DNA of 64,000 bases from Prodigiosinella confusarubida (GCF_002847015.1 NZ_CP025085.1:1240001-1304000); one strand, 5' to 3'. Counted from the stretch's first letter, positions 1 to 9,297 are shown. The notes: a model not told the origin generated them from the sequence alone. Program-made: numbers and translations.

Positions 1-180
1 AAAAACTGGCTGAAAAATAGCGATGGACGGATTGATGCGGTGGCGTTTGTCGAGAGTATTCCATTTTCAGAAACGCGTGGTTATGTGAAAAATGTGCTGG
101 CCTATGATGCCTTCTACCGTAATTTTCTTCACCGTCCGACTCAGTTGCTGGTAAACAGCGAGTGGCAGCGTCGTTACTAA
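1..180 (+). CDS. slt: Soluble lytic murein transglycosylase, C-terminal end (partial)
   Basis: The frame is open from base 1 to the TAA at 178-180 and gives 59 residues ending ...LLVNSEWQRRY. It contains AVAFVESIPFSETRGYVKNV, the conserved last segment of the Slt70 catalytic domain. Slt70 is a periplasmic exo-lytic enzyme that cleaves peptidoglycan and forms 1,6-anhydromuropeptides. The gene start and most of the protein lie outside the window. slt directly upstream of trpR is the standard enterobacterial order, which supports the call. Function rests on family knowledge; only the tail is visible. Confidence 0.9.
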   Translation, partial: KNWLKNSDGRIDAVAFVESIPFSETRGYVKNVLAYDAFYRNFLHRPTQLLVNSEWQRRY

Positions 181-198
181 TCATGCTATCCATTAACA

Positions 199-227
199 GA
201 GAAAGCAGCCGTTAGCGCGGCTTTCTC
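199..227 (+). terminator. Probable terminator of slt
   Basis: A GAGAAA/TTTCTC outer stem (199-204 with 222-227) encloses a GCCG/CGGC inner stem (208-211 with 218-221), with a 3-nt bulge on the left arm. It lies 19 nt after the slt stop codon. The following T-tract is poor, so termination may be weak. Confidence 0.5.
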
Positions 228-263
228 TCCGGTGTTGTGCATTATGCGGTCTTCTGTTGTTTT

Positions 264-303
264 TTGATTAGTGTGGTATGCTGATGTACTAGTCAAATAG
301 TAT
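264..303 (+). promoter_or_regulatory. trpR promoter with overlapping trp operator
   Basis: A candidate -35 TTGATT (264-269) is followed after 17 bp by TACTAG (287-292). Over the -10 and start region lies GTACTAGTCAAATAGTAT (286-303). This matches the palindromic trp operator core, with its two CTAG-like half sites, at most positions. TrpR is known to repress its own gene in E. coli through such an operator, so autoregulation is very likely here. The operator is seen directly; the exact -10 assignment is inferred. Confidence 0.75.
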
Positions 304-314
304 GGCAGGTTGTT

Positions 315-647
315 ATGACACCGTTATTTCCCAACGATCCTGCTCTTTCTGAGCAAGATAGCAAAAATTGGTTACGTTTCATTGCATTATTGCAGCAGTC
401 CGTGGCTGAAAATCTTGAACAGCCCTTGTTGCAGTTGCTTTTGACTCCGGATGAGCGGGCTGCTCTGGGGACACGAGTACGTATTGTACAGGAGCTGATG
501 CACGGCAAAATGAGCCAACGGGAGTTGAAAAACGAGTTGGGGGCGGGCATCGCTACCATTACCCGTGGTTCAAACAGTCTGAAAGCGGCACCTCCAGAGT
601 TGAAAAACTGGCTGGAAGTGCAGTTATTGTCTGAGGATGAAGCATAA
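315..647 (+). CDS. trpR: Trp operon repressor
   Basis: 110 residues, the usual TrpR length. TrpR is a small all-helical dimer that binds trp operators when loaded with L-tryptophan and represses trpEDCBA, aroH, mtr and its own gene. The core [20 protein letters not shown] (residues 46-65) and the helix-turn-helix [25 protein letters not shown] (about 68-92) are intact, including the T-R-G-S-N recognition helix. It starts 12 nt after a trp-operator-like palindrome at 286-303, which supports autoregulation. Its 3' end faces yjjX with only 12 bp between stop codons. Confidence 0.96.
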   Translation: MTPLFPNDPALSEQDSKNWLRFIALLQQSVAENLEQPLLQLLLTPDERAALGTRVRIVQELMHGKMSQRELKNELGAGIATITRGSNSLKAAPPELKNWLEVQLLSEDEA

Positions 648-659
648 AGACAAACGCCG

Positions 660-1199
660 TCAGATTGATGATGTCGCAGCGGGTTGTTGATAGAGTTCGT
701 TATGGAAAGGTACCAGTGCCAGCAGCAGTGCCTGATGGTAAACACTGGCGCGAGACAGTTTCCCTGCGGTAAAAAAGCCAATGGCGCCGCCTTGATGTTT
801 GATATCCTGTATGCCGGTCAGCCGTGCCATTTCATCACCCAGTTCACGGCCTTCCCGGATGCCTTGCAGAATACTTTCTGGTAATACCAGGCTGGCTGAC
901 CGGGATTCACCGCGAATATGAGCGTTTTCTATCACCATCCAGGCGAAGGTCATACTTTCTTCAATACCAGCTTCTACGCCGATCCAAAAATCAGCTTCTG
1001 GGCGGACCTGGCGAGCCATCATTACCCGATTTCTTGCTCCAGTACGAGTTTCTACTGAGCCAAGTGGTTGATAGGGAACACCACTGTCGACATCAACACC
1101 TTCAATGCGGCAATTATCTGCGCCAAAAACATCAGCAAATGCTAAAGTTATGGCGTTGATTTTTGACGGATTAGTCGTAGCCGCTACAACGTAATACAT
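660..1199 (-). CDS. yjjX: Inosine/xanthosine triphosphatase
   Basis: 179 residues of the YjjX/NTPase family. It hydrolyses non-canonical purine triphosphates (ITP, XTP) and so keeps them out of nucleic acids. The N-terminal [12 protein letters not shown] (residues 6-17) is the nucleotide-binding signature related to the Ham1/Maf fold. The acidic WIGVEAGIE segment (about 72-80) is also conserved. Gene position between trpR and gpmB, on the opposite strand to both, is the conserved enterobacterial arrangement. The 52-bp divergent gap to gpmB must hold both promoters. Confidence 0.93.
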   Translation of the reverse strand: MYYVVAATTNPSKINAITLAFADVFGADNCRIEGVDVDSGVPYQPLGSVETRTGARNRVMMARQVRPEADFWIGVEAGIEESMTFAWMVIENAHIRGESRSASLVLPESILQGIREGRELGDEMARLTGIQDIKHQGGAIGFFTAGKLSRASVYHQALLLALVPFHNELYQQPAATSSI

Positions 1200-1251
1200 A
1201 ATGATTCCCTACACTTGTAGTTAATTTTATGCAGTATAACGGAAAACAATC

Positions 1252-1902
1252 ATGTTACAGGTATATCTTGTTCGCCACGGAGAAACAGAATGGAACGTGG
1301 CACGACGTATTCAGGGGCAGTCTGACAGTATCTTGACATCAGCAGGCGAGCATCAGGCTTGTCTGGTCGCGGATCGTGTAAAAAGTTTGGGGATTACCCA
1401 TATTTTTACCAGTGACTTGGGGCGCACTCGTCGCACCACTGACATTATCGCTCAAGCCTGTGGATGCAGTCAGATCCTGATGGAGCCGGGTTTACGTGAG
1501 TTGGACATGGGGATCCTGGAGGGGCGCTTGATCGACTCGCTGAGCAGTGAAGAGGAAGGCTGGCGTAAGCAACTGGTGAATGGTACACCAGATGGCCGCA
1601 TTCCGCAGGGTGAGTCAATGGCTGAGCTGGCACTTCGTGTACATCGGGTACTGGATAACTGTCTGTCATTGCCGGATGGAAGCCGTCCATTGTTTGTGAG
1701 TCACGGTATTGCGCTAGGATGCCTGATCAGTACTTTGCTGGGGCTTCCCGCCTGGGCAGAGCGCCGTCTGCGTCTGCGTAACTGTTCGCTGTCTCGCATT
1801 GATTATCAGCAGAGTCTGTGGCTGGCATCAGGTTGGGTCGTGGAAACTGCCGGAGACGTTTCTCATCTTGACGCCCCGGCTCTGGATGAATTGCAACGTT
1901 AA
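1252..1902 (+). CDS. gpmB: Histidine phosphatase family protein GpmB
   Basis: 216 residues of the histidine phosphatase superfamily, named a probable phosphoglycerate mutase. The phosphohistidine loop LVRHGETEWN (residues 6-15, nucleophile H9), the second basic motif SDLGRTRRTTD (55-65) and the catalytic SHG near residue 150 are all present. In relatives the activity is broad phosphatase rather than true mutase, so the physiological substrate is uncertain. The stop codon TAA overlaps the rob stop codon on the other strand (1899-1902), leaving no room for a conventional terminator between the two genes. Confidence 0.9.
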   Translation: MLQVYLVRHGETEWNVARRIQGQSDSILTSAGEHQACLVADRVKSLGITHIFTSDLGRTRRTTDIIAQACGCSQILMEPGLRELDMGILEGRLIDSLSSEEEGWRKQLVNGTPDGRIPQGESMAELALRVHRVLDNCLSLPDGSRPLFVSHGIALGCLISTLLGLPAWAERRLRLRNCSLSRIDYQQSLWLASGWVVETAGDVSHLDAPALDELQR

Positions 1903-2765
1903 CTCCGTATTGGAATTAAATATTCACAACGAATGATTTTAGGTGGGTGTTCATCGTGATTCCCCTGAGGGTGGAACCGCTCAGCGTCAAATCCCTGACG
2001 ACGTATCAGCTTATAGGTCGGGAGGCAGGTATCGTACAGGGTGACAATAAAGTCCTGGAAATCGTCTTTCGGTCCTTCATAGACGAACAGTGCATAATCT
2101 CCGCCGGGCAGCACAATTGGATTGCCAGGCTGAACCCCTTCAGGCACGTGTTGTGGTTCCAGTGCCGTGGTATAAAGGACCTCATGCTCATCATCTTTAT
2201 CTTTACTTGGCCGAGAGTGATGTAATCCATACATTATCGGCGGGGTAAATATTGTCTCGCCAAGATACTGACGCCAGAACTGAACGCGGGTTTCGGTGCG
2301 GAAGTTACACATCTGTTCCAGGCTGCAATTACAATTTTGCGTTATCCCAACCAAATGTGTTTCCGGCATAGTAATGAATTGCGGCTGGGGCATGGTAAAC
2401 GGACCTAACCGAAGCGGTGGGTGGATACCAAAAGTATCCCAGTCATCGGCGTGCCGATAAGATGCTGGCGTTTGTGCAAACTGTTTTTTGAAGGCTCGCG
2501 TAAAAGTCTGTTGCGAATCGAAACGATATTGTAGCGCGATATCCAAAATCGGGCGACTGGTCAGACACAAAGCAACCGCTGCTTTGGTGAGCCGACGAGC
2601 ACGGATATATGAACCTATAGCATGGCCCGTTACATCCTTGAACATCCTCTGCAAATGCCATTTTGAGTAGCCTGCTTTTGCCGCTACATTATCCAGTGAT
2701 AAAGGCTGGTCCAAATGACCTTCCAGCCAGTTAAGCAGGTCACGTATGATACTGGCTTGATCCAT
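1899..2765 (-). CDS. rob: Right oriC-binding AraC/XylS-family regulator Rob
   Basis: 288 residues. An N-terminal AraC-type double helix-turn-helix (about residues 8-105, with SLDNVAAKAGYSKWHLQRMF as first helix pair and DIALQYRFDSQQTFTRAFKK as second) is fused to a C-terminal GyrI-like effector domain (about 120-288). In E. coli Rob activates marbox promoters of antibiotic, solvent and superoxide resistance genes and binds the right side of oriC. Both domains are full length. It is divergent from creA across about 200 bp and convergent with gpmB, with overlapping stops. Confidence 0.95.
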   Translation of the reverse strand: MDQASIIRDLLNWLEGHLDQPLSLDNVAAKAGYSKWHLQRMFKDVTGHAIGSYIRARRLTKAAVALCLTSRPILDIALQYRFDSQQTFTRAFKKQFAQTPASYRHADDWDTFGIHPPLRLGPFTMPQPQFITMPETHLVGITQNCNCSLEQMCNFRTETRVQFWRQYLGETIFTPPIMYGLHHSRPSKDKDDEHEVLYTTALEPQHVPEGVQPGNPIVLPGGDYALFVYEGPKDDFQDFIVTLYDTCLPTYKLIRRQGFDAERFHPQGNHDEHPPKIIRCEYLIPIRS

Positions 2766-2967
2766 AGATCATCCTCATAGAACACTGAGTGCTAAACATA
2801 TAAGACTTTGCATGATAGCAATTTTTTTCTTCAGGCACTGCCACAAGTTTTTTGTGGGTATCGAGTAGATTATTTGACTAACGCGCAATATTACAGAAAT
2901 TTATCTAACATGATGCTTTTTAACCAGTAAAGGCAAATAATTTTTTGTTACTAAATAGAGAAACAGG

Positions 2968-3450
2968 ATGATGAATAAAAAACAGTTTTTTAGTCTCGGG
3001 TTGCTGATGATAAGCGCTACATCAGTTTATGCTGAACAAATTGGTTCGGTAGATACGGCTTTTAAGCTGTTAGGCCCAGATCATAAGATCATCGTCGAGG
3101 CGTTTGATGATCCTGGCGTCGATAACGTAACCTGCTATCTCAGCCGGGCCAAAACCGGCGGTATTAAAGGCGGGTTAGGGTTGGCGGAAGATACTTCTGA
3201 CGCAGCTATTTCCTGCCAACAGGTGGGACCGATTACGTTGAGCGATAAGATTATTAACAGTAAAGGGAAAGGTAGTGTGGTATTTCAGCAACGTACTTCG
3301 CTAATTTTTAAAAAACTGCAAGTGGTACGGTTTTACGATCAGAAGCGTAACGCATTAGTCTATTTGACCTACTCTGATCGTCTGGTAGACGGTTCGCCGA
3401 AAAACGCGTTGAGTGCAGTGCCGATTGTGGCGTGGGGTAAAACACAATAG
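2968..3450 (+). CDS. creA: CreA family periplasmic protein
   Basis: 160 residues; the first 22 form a signal peptide ([22 protein letters not shown], cleavage after VYA). The mature part starts [19 protein letters not shown], the CreA signature (formerly DUF1131). Molecular function is unknown. ATG codons at 2968 and 2971 are both possible; AGG at 2965-2967 favours the second. In E. coli creA heads the creABCD operon. Here creBCD (the CreBC two-component system and CreD) are absent, and creA is followed at once by a terminator shared with arcA. Confidence 0.92.
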   Translation: MMNKKQFFSLGLLMISATSVYAEQIGSVDTAFKLLGPDHKIIVEAFDDPGVDNVTCYLSRAKTGGIKGGLGLAEDTSDAAISCQQVGPITLSDKIINSKGKGSVVFQQRTSLIFKKLQVVRFYDQKRNALVYLTYSDRLVDGSPKNALSAVPIVAWGKTQ

Positions 3451-3470
3451 TGGGCAGCGTAAGATAATAC

Positions 3471-3494
3471 GGGCCGGAGATAAGACTCCGGCCC
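3471..3494. terminator. Bidirectional terminator between creA and arcA
   Basis: A perfect 9-bp GC-rich stem, GGGCCGGAG (3471-3479) with CTCCGGCCC (3486-3494), around a 6-nt loop. It sits between convergent creA and arcA, 20 nt past creA and 6 nt past arcA. U-tracts on either side are weak, but the hairpin is strong. Confidence 0.75.
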
Positions 3495-3500
3495 ATAGTA

Positions 3501-4217
3501 TTAATCTTCCAGATCACCGCAGAAACGGTAACCCTCACCATGAATAGTCGCGATGATTTCTGGTGTATCGGCGGTAGATTCAAAGTGTTTGCGGATACGC
3601 CGGATGGTGACATCGACTGTACGGTCATGTGGTTTTAACTCACGTCCCGTCATCTTTTTCAGCAGTTCGGCTCGAGACTGAATTTTGCCCGGATTTTCAC
3701 AAAAGTGAAGCATGGCTCGAAATTCACTGCGTGGCAGTTTGTACTGTTCACCCGCCGGGCTGACCAGAGAACGACTGTTGATATCCAGTTCCCAGCCATT
3801 GAAGCGGTAGCTTTCCACCAAACGACGTTCTTCTGCTCCTCCACCCAAATTCATGGTGCGAGATAACAGATTGCGTGCGCGGATAGTCAATTCACGTGGG
3901 TTGAATGGTTTGGTGATGTAATCGTCAGCGCCGATTTCCAAGCCCAGGATCTTGTCAACTTCATTGTCCCGGCCTGTGAGGAACATCAAGGCCACACTGG
4001 CCTGTTCACGCAATTCACGCGCCAGCAATAAGCCATTCTTACCCGGCAGATTGATATCCATGATCACCAGGTTTATGTCGTTTTCAGACAGAATATGGTG
4101 CATTTCAGCGCCGTCAGTGGCTTCGTGAACAATGTATCCTTCGGCCTCAAAAATACTTTTGAGGGTATTACGAGTTACCAACTCGTCTTCGACAATAAGA
4201 ATGTGCGGGGTCTGCAT
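3501..4217 (-). CDS. arcA: Response regulator ArcA (aerobic respiration control)
   Basis: 238 residues, full length for ArcA. An N-terminal receiver (about 1-120) carries phospho-acceptor D54 in [13 protein letters not shown], acidic residues E10/D11, and K104-type residues in [14 protein letters not shown]-terminal OmpR-type winged helix (about 135-234) ends [15 protein letters not shown]...[11 protein letters not shown]. ArcA is phosphorylated by ArcB under low oxygen and represses TCA-cycle and respiratory genes. The long upstream region contains a strong FNR-box candidate (4494-4507), matching the known FNR activation of arcA in E. coli. Confidence 0.97.
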   Translation of the reverse strand: MQTPHILIVEDELVTRNTLKSIFEAEGYIVHEATDGAEMHHILSENDINLVIMDINLPGKNGLLLARELREQASVALMFLTGRDNEVDKILGLEIGADDYITKPFNPRELTIRARNLLSRTMNLGGGAEERRLVESYRFNGWELDINSRSLVSPAGEQYKLPRSEFRAMLHFCENPGKIQSRAELLKKMTGRELKPHDRTVDVTIRRIRKHFESTADTPEIIATIHGEGYRFCGDLED

Positions 4218-4855
4218 GTTTGCTACCTAAAATTGCCAACTAAATATAGAGATTCGGGAGTACAGAAGTCTTTGTTTTATCAAGTAATTCAGGAACAATA
4301 TTCACTGCATCACTTGCCATTTGACTCAAGTACGTAAATACGTTTCGATGTACTTTTTCATCTGCAAGGTTATCGGCATGACAGATGAAGATGAGACTGT
4401 GCAACAGAACCTAAGGCGGCGCTCAGTTTAACCTTATTAACAGCAACATAACAGTGAGCGCTTATTTCGTCTGCTGGCAAATCTACGGTTCTGTTGACAT
4501 ATATCAAATTTGATTGTAGCACGTTAACTATTTTGTGAAAAATACTTACAAGATTGTCAGCCTAAGTCACAATTTAGCGTTTTTCTACACGATTCAGCAT
4601 AGTAAATACTAATAGTAGTATTAGTGGTATGAGAAAATAACAGTTTGAGTTTACTGTTTTGATAAAAAAGGATTTATTCTTGTTTCTTGAAATATTTGCC
4701 TCCTTTGGCATTTTTACGATGAAAGTCAATTTCATTTTTGTCCGTTGTTTTATTTGAACTTGTTGTTTCCTTGTTAATTATTACCCGGTTTATGCTTGCG
4801 GTTTTATCGAACAATCGGTATGACGGCGATCTTGGCATTGGAGATGGGAGGTTGT
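4218..4855. other. Long AT-rich divergent intergenic region arcA/lasT
   Basis: 638 bp without a credible gene. Besides the FNR-box candidate at 4494-4507 it holds a perfect palindrome ATCAAATTTGAT (4503-4514) and a 7-bp inverted repeat ACTAATA/TATTAGT (4608-4614 and 4619-4625). Most of it is presumably the long arcA leader and promoter array, as in relatives. Short open frames on the plus strand near 4738 have no family features and are discounted. Confidence 0.6.
4494..4507. promoter_or_regulatory. Candidate FNR box in the arcA-lasT divergent region
   Basis: TTGACATATATCAA matches the FNR consensus TTGAT-N4-ATCAA at 9 of 10 defined positions. It lies 277 bp upstream of the arcA start, where E. 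coli arcA is known to be activated by FNR from a long leader. The site is nearly symmetric, so lasT could in principle respond too. Confidence 0.65.
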
Positions 4856-5542
4856 GTGCGGTTTTATATCATTTTGGTAGCGCCAGCCCGGGCAGAAAAC
4901 GTGGGAGCGGCTGCAAGAGCGATGAAAACAATGGGATTCAGTCGTTTGCGTATAGTCGATAGTACCGTTCATCTGGAACCTGCAGCCCGTTGGGTAGCTC
5001 ATGGGTCAGGCGATATTCTGGATGGTGTCGAAACGTTTACTACCTTGTCTGAGGCGTTGACCGATATTGATTTCAGCATAGCGGCCACAGCCCGTAGCCG
5101 AGCGCGTTTCCATTATTACTGCACACCGACGGAATTGCTGGACATTATGGATGAAAAGCAGCACTGGGTTCATTCTGCCGCATTGGTTTTTGGACGTGAA
5201 GATTCGGGATTGACCAATGATGAACTGGCGTTGGTAGATCTATTAACTGGTGTACCTATGCAGGCGGATTACCCATCATTAAATCTTGGTCAGGCGGTCA
5301 TGGTCTACTGTTATCAACTTGCTTCATTGATGCAGGTTTGCTCTGAAAGCGCTGCTCCTGCTCAGCCGGGGCAATTACTGGCGTTGCGGCAACGTATTGA
5401 CGGATTACTGATGGTCGTTGACGCAGTGCAGGATGAGAAGCTGCGTGACTGGCTATATCAGCGTCTGGGGTTACTGGCACAGCGTGACACAGCAATGCTC
5501 CATACCTTGTTGCATGATGTAGAAAAAGCATTATCAAAATAA
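4856..5542 (+). CDS. lasT: TrmH/SPOUT-family RNA methyltransferase LasT (YjtD)
   Basis: 228 residues from a GTG start at 4856, giving MRFYIILVAPARAENVGAAA, which lines up with the family N-terminus. GGGAGG (4846-4851) is a well-placed ribosome binding site. The in-frame ATG at 4844 and further upstream starts would add non-conserved residues. The SPOUT-fold signatures are present: N-terminal VAPARAENVGAAARAMKTMG, the LVFGREDSGLTNDEL motif and the knot-forming YPSLNLGQAVMVYCYQL. Members are SAM-dependent tRNA/rRNA 2'-O-methyltransferases related to TrmJ; the substrate of LasT itself is not established. It lies between arcA and thrL as in E. coli. Confidence 0.9.
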   Translation: MRFYIILVAPARAENVGAAARAMKTMGFSRLRIVDSTVHLEPAARWVAHGSGDILDGVETFTTLSEALTDIDFSIAATARSRARFHYYCTPTELLDIMDEKQHWVHSAALVFGREDSGLTNDELALVDLLTGVPMQADYPSLNLGQAVMVYCYQLASLMQVCSESAAPAQPGQLLALRQRIDGLLMVVDAVQDEKLRDWLYQRLGLLAQRDTAMLHTLLHDVEKALSK

Positions 5543-5682
5543 GATAAAGCCAACTGAATATTTGATAAGTTAATATTCTTTTATATTCTGGTTTTAACAG
5601 TTTTAATTTTATTTTTTTTATTTTATTGGGGTATTATTCCGCTCGTGTCTGTATGAGTTTGGGATGGAACAGAAGAAATCCA

Positions 5683-5713
5683 TTGACTTAGTTGTGTGAT
5701 TGCCCTAACTAAT
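5683..5713 (+). promoter_or_regulatory. thr operon promoter
   Basis: TTGACT (5683-5688), identical in five of six positions to the -35 consensus, is followed after 17 bp by TAACTAAT (5706-5713) as a poor -10 region. It lies about 40 bp upstream of thrL, the same placement as the E. coli thr promoter. Confidence 0.6.
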
Positions 5714-5752
5714 AGGGCAGACAGAGTTTTTAACTGACGAGAAATTTACGCA

Positions 5753-5821
5753 ATGCGTTATATCAGCCTGAGCACGATTATTATTACCACCACCGGTACG
5801 ATTAGTAACGGTGCGGGCTGA
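5753..5821 (+). CDS. thrL: thr operon leader peptide
   Basis: 22 codons, MRYISLSTIIITTTGTISNG plus AG and TGA. The peptide has five Thr and five Ile codons, so ribosome stalling reports scarcity of charged tRNA-Thr and tRNA-Ile, the two end-product pathways fed by thrABC. It ends NGAG as in other enterobacteria. The sequence is shorter in Thr codons than the E. coli leader. The last codons (5811-5819) form the left arm of an alternative RNA structure with the terminator stem, so translation through to the stop codon and transcription termination are coupled. Confidence 0.93.
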   Translation: MRYISLSTIIITTTGTISNGAG

Positions 5822-5874
5822 CGCGTAGAAAAGAATCAAAAAAAGCCCGCACCTTACAGTGCGGGCTTTTTTTT
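5811..5874 (+). terminator. thr operon attenuator
   Basis: Terminator stem GCCCGCAC (5845-5852) with GTGCGGGC (5859-5866), 6-nt loop, followed by eight T (5867-5874). The sequence GTGCGGGCT at 5811-5819, at the end of thrL, is identical to the right arm. It can therefore pair with AGCCCGCAC at 5844-5852 as an antiterminator. This is the classical Thr/Ile attenuation design. Confidence 0.92.
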
Positions 5875-5902
5875 AGGCTGAAATTCAGGAGAACTGATAA
5901 AA

Positions 5903-8362
5903 ATGCGAGTGTTGAAATTTGGCGGGACATCGGTGGCAAATGCGGAGCGTTTCATGCGTGTTGCCGACATTATTGAAAGCAATGCACGTCAAGGACAGGT
6001 TGCTACCGTACTGTCAGCACCGGCCAAAATAACCAATCATTTGGTTGCCATGATTGATAAAACCGTTGCCAGACAGGATATATTGCCGAATATCAGCGAT
6101 GCAGAGTCTATTTTTTCCTCATTATTGCAAGGGCTGTCCCAGGCTCAACCGGGATTTCCGCATGACCGCCTGAAAGCCGCGGTGAATCAGGAGTTTGCCC
6201 AGCTCAAGCAGATATTGCACGGTATCTCATTGCTGGGGCAGTGTCCGGATAGTGTGAATGCCTCGATTATCTGCCGCGGCGAGAAATTGTCGATTGCTAT
6301 CATGGAGGGGGTGTTTCAGGCGCGCGGGTACCAGGTGTCAGTGATTAATCCTGTTGAGCAACTGCTGGCGCAAGGACACTATCTGGAATCCACCGTAGAT
6401 ATTGTTGAGTCCACCCGTCGTATCCAGGAGCAGGCGATCCCCCAGGATCACGTTATTCTGATGGCAGGCTTCACGGCCGGTAATGACAAAGGCGAGCTGG
6501 TGGTGCTGGGCCGTAATGGTTCTGACTACTCAGCGGCGGTGTTGGCGGCCTGTTTACGTGCCGATTGCTGTGAGATCTGGACGGATGTGGACGGCGTATA
6601 TACCTGTGATCCGCGTCAGGTGCCAGATGCGCGGTTGCTGAAGTCAATGTCCTACCAGGAAGCGATGGAACTCTCCTATTTCGGGGCCAAAGTCCTTCAT
6701 CCCCGTACTATCATTCCTATTGCCCAGTTCCAGATTCCCTGTCTTATTAAAAATACTGAAAATCCTCAGGCGCCAGGTACGTTGATTGGGATGGAAAGCA
6801 CTGACACACAGTACCCAGTTAAAGGCATCACCAATCTGAATAATATGTCCATGATCAACGTTTCCGGCCCGGGTATGAAAGGAATGGTGGGAATGGCGGC
6901 CCGTGTTTTTGCTGCAATGTCCCGGGCAGGTATCTCCGTCGTGCTGATTACCCAGTCGTCGTCAGAATACAGTATCAGCTTCTGTGTTTCACAAAACGAG
7001 CTATCTCGGGCGTGTAAAACGCTGGAAGATGAATTCTATCTGGAATTAAAAGAGGGCGTGCTGGAGCCGTTAGGTGTGGTGCAGCGGCTGGCGATCATTT
7101 CTGTCGTGGGTGATGGTATGCGTACACTGCGGGGGTTGTCTGCTCGTCTGTTCACTGCGTTGGCTAGCGCCAATATCAATATTATTGCTATCGCTCAGGG
7201 CTCTTCAGAACGGTCCATTTCTGTCGTGGTGAATAATGATGTCGCAACCACAGGTGTGCGTGTGGCGCATCAGATGTTGTTCAATACCGATCAAATGATC
7301 GATGTATTTGTCATCGGGGTAGGCGGTGTAGGTGGCGCGCTGTTGGAGCAGATCCACCGTCAGCAACTGTGGCTGAAGCAGAAACACATCGATCTGCGAG
7401 TTTGTGGTATTGCCAACTCCAAAGCGCTGCTAACTGATATCAATGGTATTTCCATGGATTCCTGGCGTGATGATTTGAGCAAAGCTCGTGAGCCTTTCAA
7501 TCTGGGGACGTTGATTCGACTGGTGAAAGAGTACCATCTGCTGAATCCGGTCATTGTTGACTGCACATCCAGTCAGGCGGTAGCTGACCAGTATGCTGAC
7601 TTCCTTGCCGATGGTTTTCACGTTGTGACGCCAAATAAGAAAGCCAATACCGGTTCTTTGCATTATTACCATCAACTGCGTAGTGCTGCCGCCCAGTCTC
7701 GCCGTAAATTCCTTTATGATACTAATGTCGGTGCGGGTTTACCGGTCATTGAAAACCTGCAAAATCTGTTAAATGCGGGGGATGAACTGACCCGGTTTAA
7801 CGGTATTCTTTCTGGGTCCCTGTCCTTTATTTTCGGTAAGCTGGATGAAGGCATGTCATTATCTGCAGCAACATGGCAAGCGAAAGAGAAAGGGTATACC
7901 GAACCGGATCCTCGTGATGATCTCTCCGGTATGGATGTCGCTCGTAAACTGCTGATTCTGGCTCGTGAAGCTGGTTATGAACTGGAACTGAGCGATATTG
8001 AGGTTGAATCGGTGCTGCCTGACAGTTTTGACGCTTCAGGCGATGTGGCAAGTTTTCTGGCTCGTCTGCCTGAAGTGGATAGCGCGTTTGCCCACCGTGT
8101 TGAACAGGCTCGCGCAGAAGAAAAAGTGTTACGTTATGTCGGTATGATTGAAGACGGGAAATGTAAGGTAAAAATCAGTGCTGTTGGTGGCAATGATCCG
8201 TTGTTCAAGGTGAAAGACGGTGAGAATGCGCTGGCATTCTACAGTCGTTATTATCAGCCGTTGCCTTTGGTTTTGCGCGGATACGGAGCAGGAAATGATG
8301 TGACTGCGGCCGGGGTCTTTGCTGACCTGTTGCGCACGCTGTCATGGAAGGTGGGAGTTTAA
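5903..8362 (+). CDS. thrA: Bifunctional aspartokinase I / homoserine dehydrogenase I
   Basis: 819 residues, one short of the E. coli enzyme. The aspartokinase domain (about 1-250) opens [18 protein letters not shown] pair of ACT regulatory domains (about 310-460) binds threonine. The homoserine dehydrogenase domain (about 465-819) opens with the NAD(P) motif [16 protein letters not shown] and holds the [20 protein letters not shown] signature. It catalyses the first and third steps of the aspartate pathway toward threonine, feedback-inhibited by threonine. AGGAG lies 10 nt upstream of the ATG. It is the first structural gene behind the attenuator; the thrB start follows its stop after 2 nt, implying translational coupling. 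Confidence 0.98.
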   Translation: MRVLKFGGTSVANAERFMRVADIIESNARQGQVATVLSAPAKITNHLVAMIDKTVARQDILPNISDAESIFSSLLQGLSQAQPGFPHDRLKAAVNQEFAQLKQILHGISLLGQCPDSVNASIICRGEKLSIAIMEGVFQARGYQVSVINPVEQLLAQGHYLESTVDIVESTRRIQEQAIPQDHVILMAGFTAGNDKGELVVLGRNGSDYSAAVLAACLRADCCEIWTDVDGVYTCDPRQVPDARLLKSMSYQEAMELSYFGAKVLHPRTIIPIAQFQIPCLIKNTENPQAPGTLIGMESTDTQYPVKGITNLNNMSMINVSGPGMKGMVGMAARVFAAMSRAGISVVLITQSSSEYSISFCVSQNELSRACKTLEDEFYLELKEGVLEPLGVVQRLAIISVVGDGMRTLRGLSARLFTALASANINIIAIAQGSSERSISVVVNNDVATTGVRVAHQMLFNTDQMIDVFVIGVGGVGGALLEQIHRQQLWLKQKHIDLRVCGIANSKALLTDINGISMDSWRDDLSKAREPFNLGTLIRLVKEYHLLNPVIVDCTSSQAVADQYADFLADGFHVVTPNKKANTGSLHYYHQLRSAAAQSRRKFLYDTNVGAGLPVIENLQNLLNAGDELTRFNGILSGSLSFIFGKLDEGMSLSAATWQAKEKGYTEPDPRDDLSGMDVARKLLILAREAGYELELSDIEVESVLPDSFDASGDVASFLARLPEVDSAFAHRVEQARAEEKVLRYVGMIEDGKCKVKISAVGGNDPLFKVKDGENALAFYSRYYQPLPLVLRGYGAGNDVTAAGVFADLLRTLSWKVGV

Positions 8363-8364
8363 TT

Positions 8365-9294
8365 ATGGTTAGGGTTTATGCCCCGGCATCCATTGGTAAT
8401 GTGAGTGTTGGATTTGATGTGCTCGGTGCGGCGGTTTCTCCAGTTGATGGCGCGTTACTGGGTGATTGTGTATCGGTAAAGGCGGCTGACCAGTTCAGCC
8501 TGCAAAATGAGGGCCGATTTGTCAGTAAATTGCCTGACGACCCGAAACAGAACATTGTCTATCAGTGTTGGGAACGTTTCTGCCAGGAGATTGGTGAGAC
8601 GATCCCGGTAGCCATGCGGTTGGAGAAAAACATGCCGATTGGCTCCGGGCTTGGCTCCAGCGCTTGTTCTGTCGTGGCTGGTTTGATGGCAATGAATGAA
8701 TTCTGTGATAAGCCGTTGGATGATACCCGGCTGCTGACGTTGATGGGGGAGCTGGAAGGTCGTATTTCCGGTAGCGTCCATTATGACAATGTCGCTCCCT
8801 GTTTTTTGGGAGGCATCCAACTGATGATTGGAGAAAACGACATCATCAGCCAGCCGGTACCGGGATTTGACGATTGGTTATGGGTGATGGCCTATCCGGG
8901 GATTAAAGTTTCTACCGCAGAGGCGCGAGCCATTCTACCGGCACAATACCGTCGCCAGGACTGCATCAGCCATGGCCGTTATCTGGCAGGATTTATCCAT
9001 GCTTGCCATACCGGTCAGGCTGCATTAGCGGCTAAACTGATGAAAGATGTCATTGCGGAACCTTATCGCACGCAGCTGTTGCCCGGTTTTGCCGAGGCTC
9101 GTCATGCCGCACAGGATATCGGTGCACTGGCTTGTGGTATTTCAGGTTCGGGGCCGACGCTGTTCTCGGTGTGCAATGATATGAGCGTGGCCCAGCGTCT
9201 GGCTGATTGGCTGCGGATTAATTATCTGCAAAATGAAGAAGGTTTTGTTCATATTTGCCGTCTGGATACGACAGGCGCGCGACAATTGGGATAA
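8365..9294 (+). CDS. thrB: Homoserine kinase
   Basis: 309 residues from ATG 8365. A longer reading from 8344 overlaps thrA and adds seven non-conserved residues, so it was not chosen. GHMP kinase: the ATP-binding loop [19 protein letters not shown] is at about residues 91-109, and the C-terminal [12 protein letters not shown] is at about 271-282. It phosphorylates L-homoserine to O-phosphohomoserine, substrate of ThrC, in the cytoplasm. Second gene of thrABC, with 2 nt between thrA stop and thrB start and 3 nt between thrB stop and thrC start. Confidence 0.98.
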   Translation: MVRVYAPASIGNVSVGFDVLGAAVSPVDGALLGDCVSVKAADQFSLQNEGRFVSKLPDDPKQNIVYQCWERFCQEIGETIPVAMRLEKNMPIGSGLGSSACSVVAGLMAMNEFCDKPLDDTRLLTLMGELEGRISGSVHYDNVAPCFLGGIQLMIGENDIISQPVPGFDDWLWVMAYPGIKVSTAEARAILPAQYRRQDCISHGRYLAGFIHACHTGQAALAAKLMKDVIAEPYRTQLLPGFAEARHAAQDIGALACGISGSGPTLFSVCNDMSVAQRLADWLRINYLQNEEGFVHICRLDTTGARQLG

Positions 9295-9297
9295 CGC

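Noticed and set aside
293-781. 162-residue open frame antisense to trpR and across yjjX
   Set aside because: Covers trpR and its operator; no domain, cysteine/serine-rich random composition.
824-1159. 111-residue plus-strand frame inside yjjX
   Set aside because: Antisense to the well-conserved yjjX; no supporting signal.
4738-4962. 74-residue plus-strand frame ahead of lasT
   Set aside because: Overlaps the lasT start in another frame and has no ribosome binding site; the hydrophobic start is from AT-rich sequence.
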